From the NCBI GenBank assembly GCA_045536965.1, contig JAZSON010000003.1:1-16783 (forward strand): DNA of 16,783 bases. The letters are read 5' to 3'. The position numbers and the translations under genes are program-made. Below are positions 15,273 through 16,783 of the stretch, one piece after another. Numbering within the stretch: position 1 is the first letter of the stretch; every line of letters begins with the position of its first letter. The notes beneath the pieces were generated by a model. The model saw nothing but the letters and a program-made list of their open reading frames with translations, was not told where the DNA came from and did not search any database. The DNA is from UBA5448 sp045536965. Lineage in GTDB: Bacteria > Bacillota > Clostridia > Oscillospirales > SIG627.

Positions 15273-15359
15273 TGTGTACGAAAATAGTAAAAAATGCAGT
15301 ATTTTCGTCAATAAAATATTCGGGGTTCTCCTGACGAAAATAATTTTGTGTACGAAAAT
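15273..15359 (+). repeat. 13-bp direct repeats flanking an 11-bp inverted repeat
   Basis: TGTGTACGAAAAT occurs at 15273-15285 and 15347-15359. Between them TATTTTCGTCA (15300-15310) pairs with TGACGAAAATA (15332-15342). The block begins two bases after the premature integrase stop. Related words ATTTTCGTCAATAA/ATTTTCGTTAATAA recur at 16443-16456 and 16490-16503. These could be recombinase-binding sites. Confidence 0.7.
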
Positions 15360-15429
15360 TTTTCTGCTCATTTGCAAATGAAAGTCATATATCATCTCAA
15401 ACCGAGGAGCATCAAAAATTGCTTTTATA

Positions 15430-15494
15430 GATTGTGCTGACCCAAACTCAAAATGAAAGTACTCTCGAACGGATGGTCAGCACAATCCTTTTTT
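15430..15494 (+). repeat. Hairpin H1
   Basis: Perfect 13-bp arms GATTGTGCTGACC (15430-15442) and GGTCAGCACAATC (15475-15487) with a 32-base loop; a run of six T follows (15489-15494), so it could also be a terminator. The loop contains CTCTCGAA. Confidence 0.8.
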
Positions 15495-15526
15495 ACGGGA
15501 AATGAAAGTGATTTCGAAATATTCTC

Positions 15527-15580
15527 TCGAAACTATAATCATAGAACATATCGAAACTATAATCATAGAACATATCGAAA
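15527..15580 (+). repeat. Tandem 24-bp repeat, two units plus the start of a third
   Basis: The unit starting TCGAAACTATAATCATAG occurs identically at 15527-15550 and 15551-15574, followed by TCGAAA at 15575. It is made of the TCGAA motif that recurs singly elsewhere in this tail. Confidence 0.85.
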
Positions 15581-15600
15581 AGTACATCATCAATCATACA

Positions 15601-15672
15601 AGAGCCATATACAAATTAAAGTCATTGTTAAATGCAATCTAATATTAATCTATAATTACCCTATATGGCTCT
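15601..15672 (+). repeat. Hairpin H2
   Basis: Perfect 11-bp arms AGAGCCATATA (15601-15611) and TATATGGCTCT (15662-15672), 50-base AT-rich loop. Confidence 0.75.
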
Positions 15673-15686
15673 TAAAAGGAAAGTCC

Positions 15687-15773
15687 GCAGGGCATAATAC
15701 ACCCACTGTCAAAGGTCTCTGCAAACTTCCATTTCTTACTGATTCTTTATTGACGCGGGGTATTATGCCCTGC
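15687..15773 (+). repeat. Hairpin H3
   Basis: Perfect 14-bp arms GCAGGGCATAATAC (15687-15700) and GTATTATGCCCTGC (15760-15773), 59-base loop. Confidence 0.8.
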
Positions 15774-15798
15774 TCATCTCGGCTCTCCGACTGCGTCT

Positions 15799-15842
15799 CC
15801 GAGCCGTTTCTATCTGACTAAAGTCCAATAGAAACGGCTCGG
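15799..15842 (+). repeat. Hairpin H4 with a competing upstream arm
   Basis: Perfect 15-bp stem (15799-15813 with 15828-15842) whose loop contains a further GACT/AGTC stem. CTCGGCTC at about 15778-15785 can pair with the 5' arm instead, giving two exclusive folds. Confidence 0.8.
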
Positions 15843-15863
15843 CTCCCAAAAAGAGAGTCATAA

Positions 15864-15904
15864 ATCATTTCTAAAGGACAATCATCTATCATCATAGAAA
15901 TGAT
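15864..15904 (+). repeat. Hairpin H5
   Basis: Nine-base arms ATCATTTCT (15864-15872) and AGAAATGAT (15896-15904); the loop is rich in ATCAT. This is the weakest of the series. Confidence 0.55.
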
Positions 15905-15911
15905 AGTCATA

Positions 15912-16041
15912 GCACCTGCTTCTTGAAGTTCTTCGTTACTTTCTTCGGCTTCCTGCAGCTTGTCATTCACTAAAGCGAATGACAACTTGCAGAGAGCCGA
16001 AAAGCTTTTATCTTGTCCAAGTTTTAATTAGACGCAGGTGC
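15912..16041 (+). repeat. Nested hairpin H6
   Basis: Outer arms GCACCTGC (15912-15919) and GCAGGTGC (16034-16041) enclose a long imperfect stem of about 22 pairs (15944-15968 with 15977-16001), closed by the loop ACTAAAGC. It is the longest hairpin in the window. Confidence 0.8.
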
Positions 16042-16199
16042 AACTTTCTCTCGAAAAGTAAATCATATACTCTCGAAGAGACGGTCATAAATCATATCGA
16101 AAAGAAAATTCTGTTTTGGTATTCTGCTGTAAAATAAGGTTAGTACTTGGCTTAATCTATTTCACTTCAACGCAAGATTAATAGATTTTCCGTGCGTGT

Positions 16200-16783
16200 T
16201 CTCTTGTAGTTCAAGAGTGTAAAAACAAAAGTATTATTTACTGACGCTACGCCGAGTGCAAGGCATTTCAGCCTGCCGAGACTAAACAACTCGTTCGGCG
16301 GGGATTTTCATTACCGATTAAACCCCGGAAACTTCGTGTGCAATTCCCATAAGGGCTGGAGAATTCCCTTAATGGACGGTAGCACCACCGCTTGAGCAGT
16401 TTTATTTACCGACTAAACTCTCAAACGTCGTGGATTCCATAAATTTTCGTCAATAACTCTGGCTGAATCCAAGCCGTCGTTACGCACTTATTTTCGTTAA
16501 TAAACGCTGTAATAAGTGAAACAGGTTCGCAGTCGAACAATCCTCGTTTCGTAACGGCTCTGCTATCCGCACATTAGGTTTACGATACGCTCTCGCAAGC
16601 CTATTATTTACATTGCCTTTGTGAAGGGCTTTGTATATCACGACTTTTCCTATCCTTCGGACCACTGCGTGAAAGTGGGTTCTGATTTTTTGCGGAAACC
16701 ATAAAACCGAGCAACGTGATAGTTTGGCTGTATCCACAACCCTATCTCTGCTTATATCACAATGCCCGTTGCCACAACCGTGA
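16200..16783 (+). ncRNA. Candidate large structured RNA (strand and ends uncertain)
   Basis: Many consistent pairings can be drawn. AGCCG-TTACG (16472-16484) pairs with CGTAACGGCT (16550-16559) to enclose two hairpins: CACTTATT/AATAAGTG (16485-16518) and GTTCG-cagt-CGAAC inside GAAAC/GTTTC. Next is TAGGTTTACG/CGCAAGCCTA (16575-16603). TATCACG (16636-16642) then pairs with CGTGATA (16715-16721) around inner stems. Upstream are CTCTTG/CAAGAG (16201-16217) and GCCGAG/CTCG-CGGC (about 16275-16300). No coding frame is credible here. No clear promoter was found. The plus strand is a guess, based on repeated ACTAAA loop sequences. Similarity to the known large RNAs of mobile elements (GOLLD, ROOL) is only a hypothesis. 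Confidence 0.3.

Larger units (their letters stand above)
15272..16783. other. Non-coding island tail of about 1.5 kb
   Basis: No credible protein gene: frames of 122 and 85 codons here lack ribosome sites and recognisable sequence. Instead there are hairpins H1-H6, repeated octamers CTCTCGAA (15462, 15524, 16048, 16070) and ATATCGAA (15548, 15572, 16094), and a multibranched structured segment from about 16200. It runs off the end of the window. Confidence 0.7.

Noticed and set aside
15453..15821. A 122-codon plus-strand frame in the island tail
   Set aside because: It runs through hairpins H1-H3 and the 24-bp tandem repeat, giving repeated NHRTYR-type residues, and lacks a ribosome site and any domain.
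15430..16101. CRISPR array
   Set aside because: The repeats are short (8 or 24 bp), irregularly spaced and adjacent rather than separated by uniform spacers, and there are no cas genes.
16620..16700. Group II intron domain V-like hairpin around GTGAAAGT
   Set aside because: The catalytic AGC triad and the length and pairing pattern of domain V are absent, and there is no reverse transcriptase gene.
16480..16737. An 85-codon minus-strand frame near the window end
   Set aside because: It has a GTG start without a ribosome site and no family I recognise, and it coincides with strong RNA-like pairings. A degraded gene cannot be fully excluded.

Overview
The window looks like a chromosome segment from a Gram-positive anaerobe of the class Clostridia, probably Oscillospirales/Ruminococcaceae-like. 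This is an inference from gene content and order (pyruvate phosphate dikinase, Mini-RNase III, a CmpB-like membrane protein, a DUF4358-like lipoprotein, a YhaN-like ATPase beside recG), from AGGAGG-type ribosome binding sites and from sigma-A-type promoters. No species can be named from the sequence.

Left part (1-10375) is ordinary, dense core genome. On the minus strand lie Mini-RNase III (mrnC) and then pyruvate phosphate dikinase (ppdK), each with its own intrinsic terminator. Divergent from these is a plus-strand run: dut, maf, a lipoprotein, pgeF, a YhaN-like membrane-anchored ATPase and recG. The last four are joined by three successive 4-base ATGA stop/start overlaps. A small membrane-protein gene lies antisense between maf and the lipoprotein and overlaps the end of maf by 88 bp. 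The run combines nucleotide-pool hygiene (dUTPase, Maf), purine nucleoside/laccase-domain metabolism (PgeF) and DNA repair (RecG, SMC-like ATPase).

Middle (10376-13695): a consensus promoter drives a tRNA-Leu(CAG) gene, followed by a strong terminator. Its last seven bases plus the following ~150 bp are present again 2888 bp downstream. Between the two copies is an AT-richer cassette of two overlapping genes: a helix-turn-helix/phosphohexomutase fusion (GlmM-like) and a left-handed beta-helix acyltransferase resembling the C-terminal half of GlmU. Together they could convert GlcN-6-P to GlcNAc-1-P.

Right part (13696-16783): a membrane-anchored transglutaminase-like protein, a truncated tyrosine recombinase that has lost its first catalytic Arg, and then ~1.5 kb with no credible protein gene. 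That last stretch is full of inverted repeats: at least six consecutive hairpins of unrelated sequence between 15430 and 16041, interspersed TCGAA-containing octamers, and a multibranched structure from about 16200 to the window edge. I read the whole region right of the tRNA as an accreted, partly decayed island. The non-coding tail is the most likely place for something undescribed, perhaps a large structured RNA or a recombination array, but its function is unknown.
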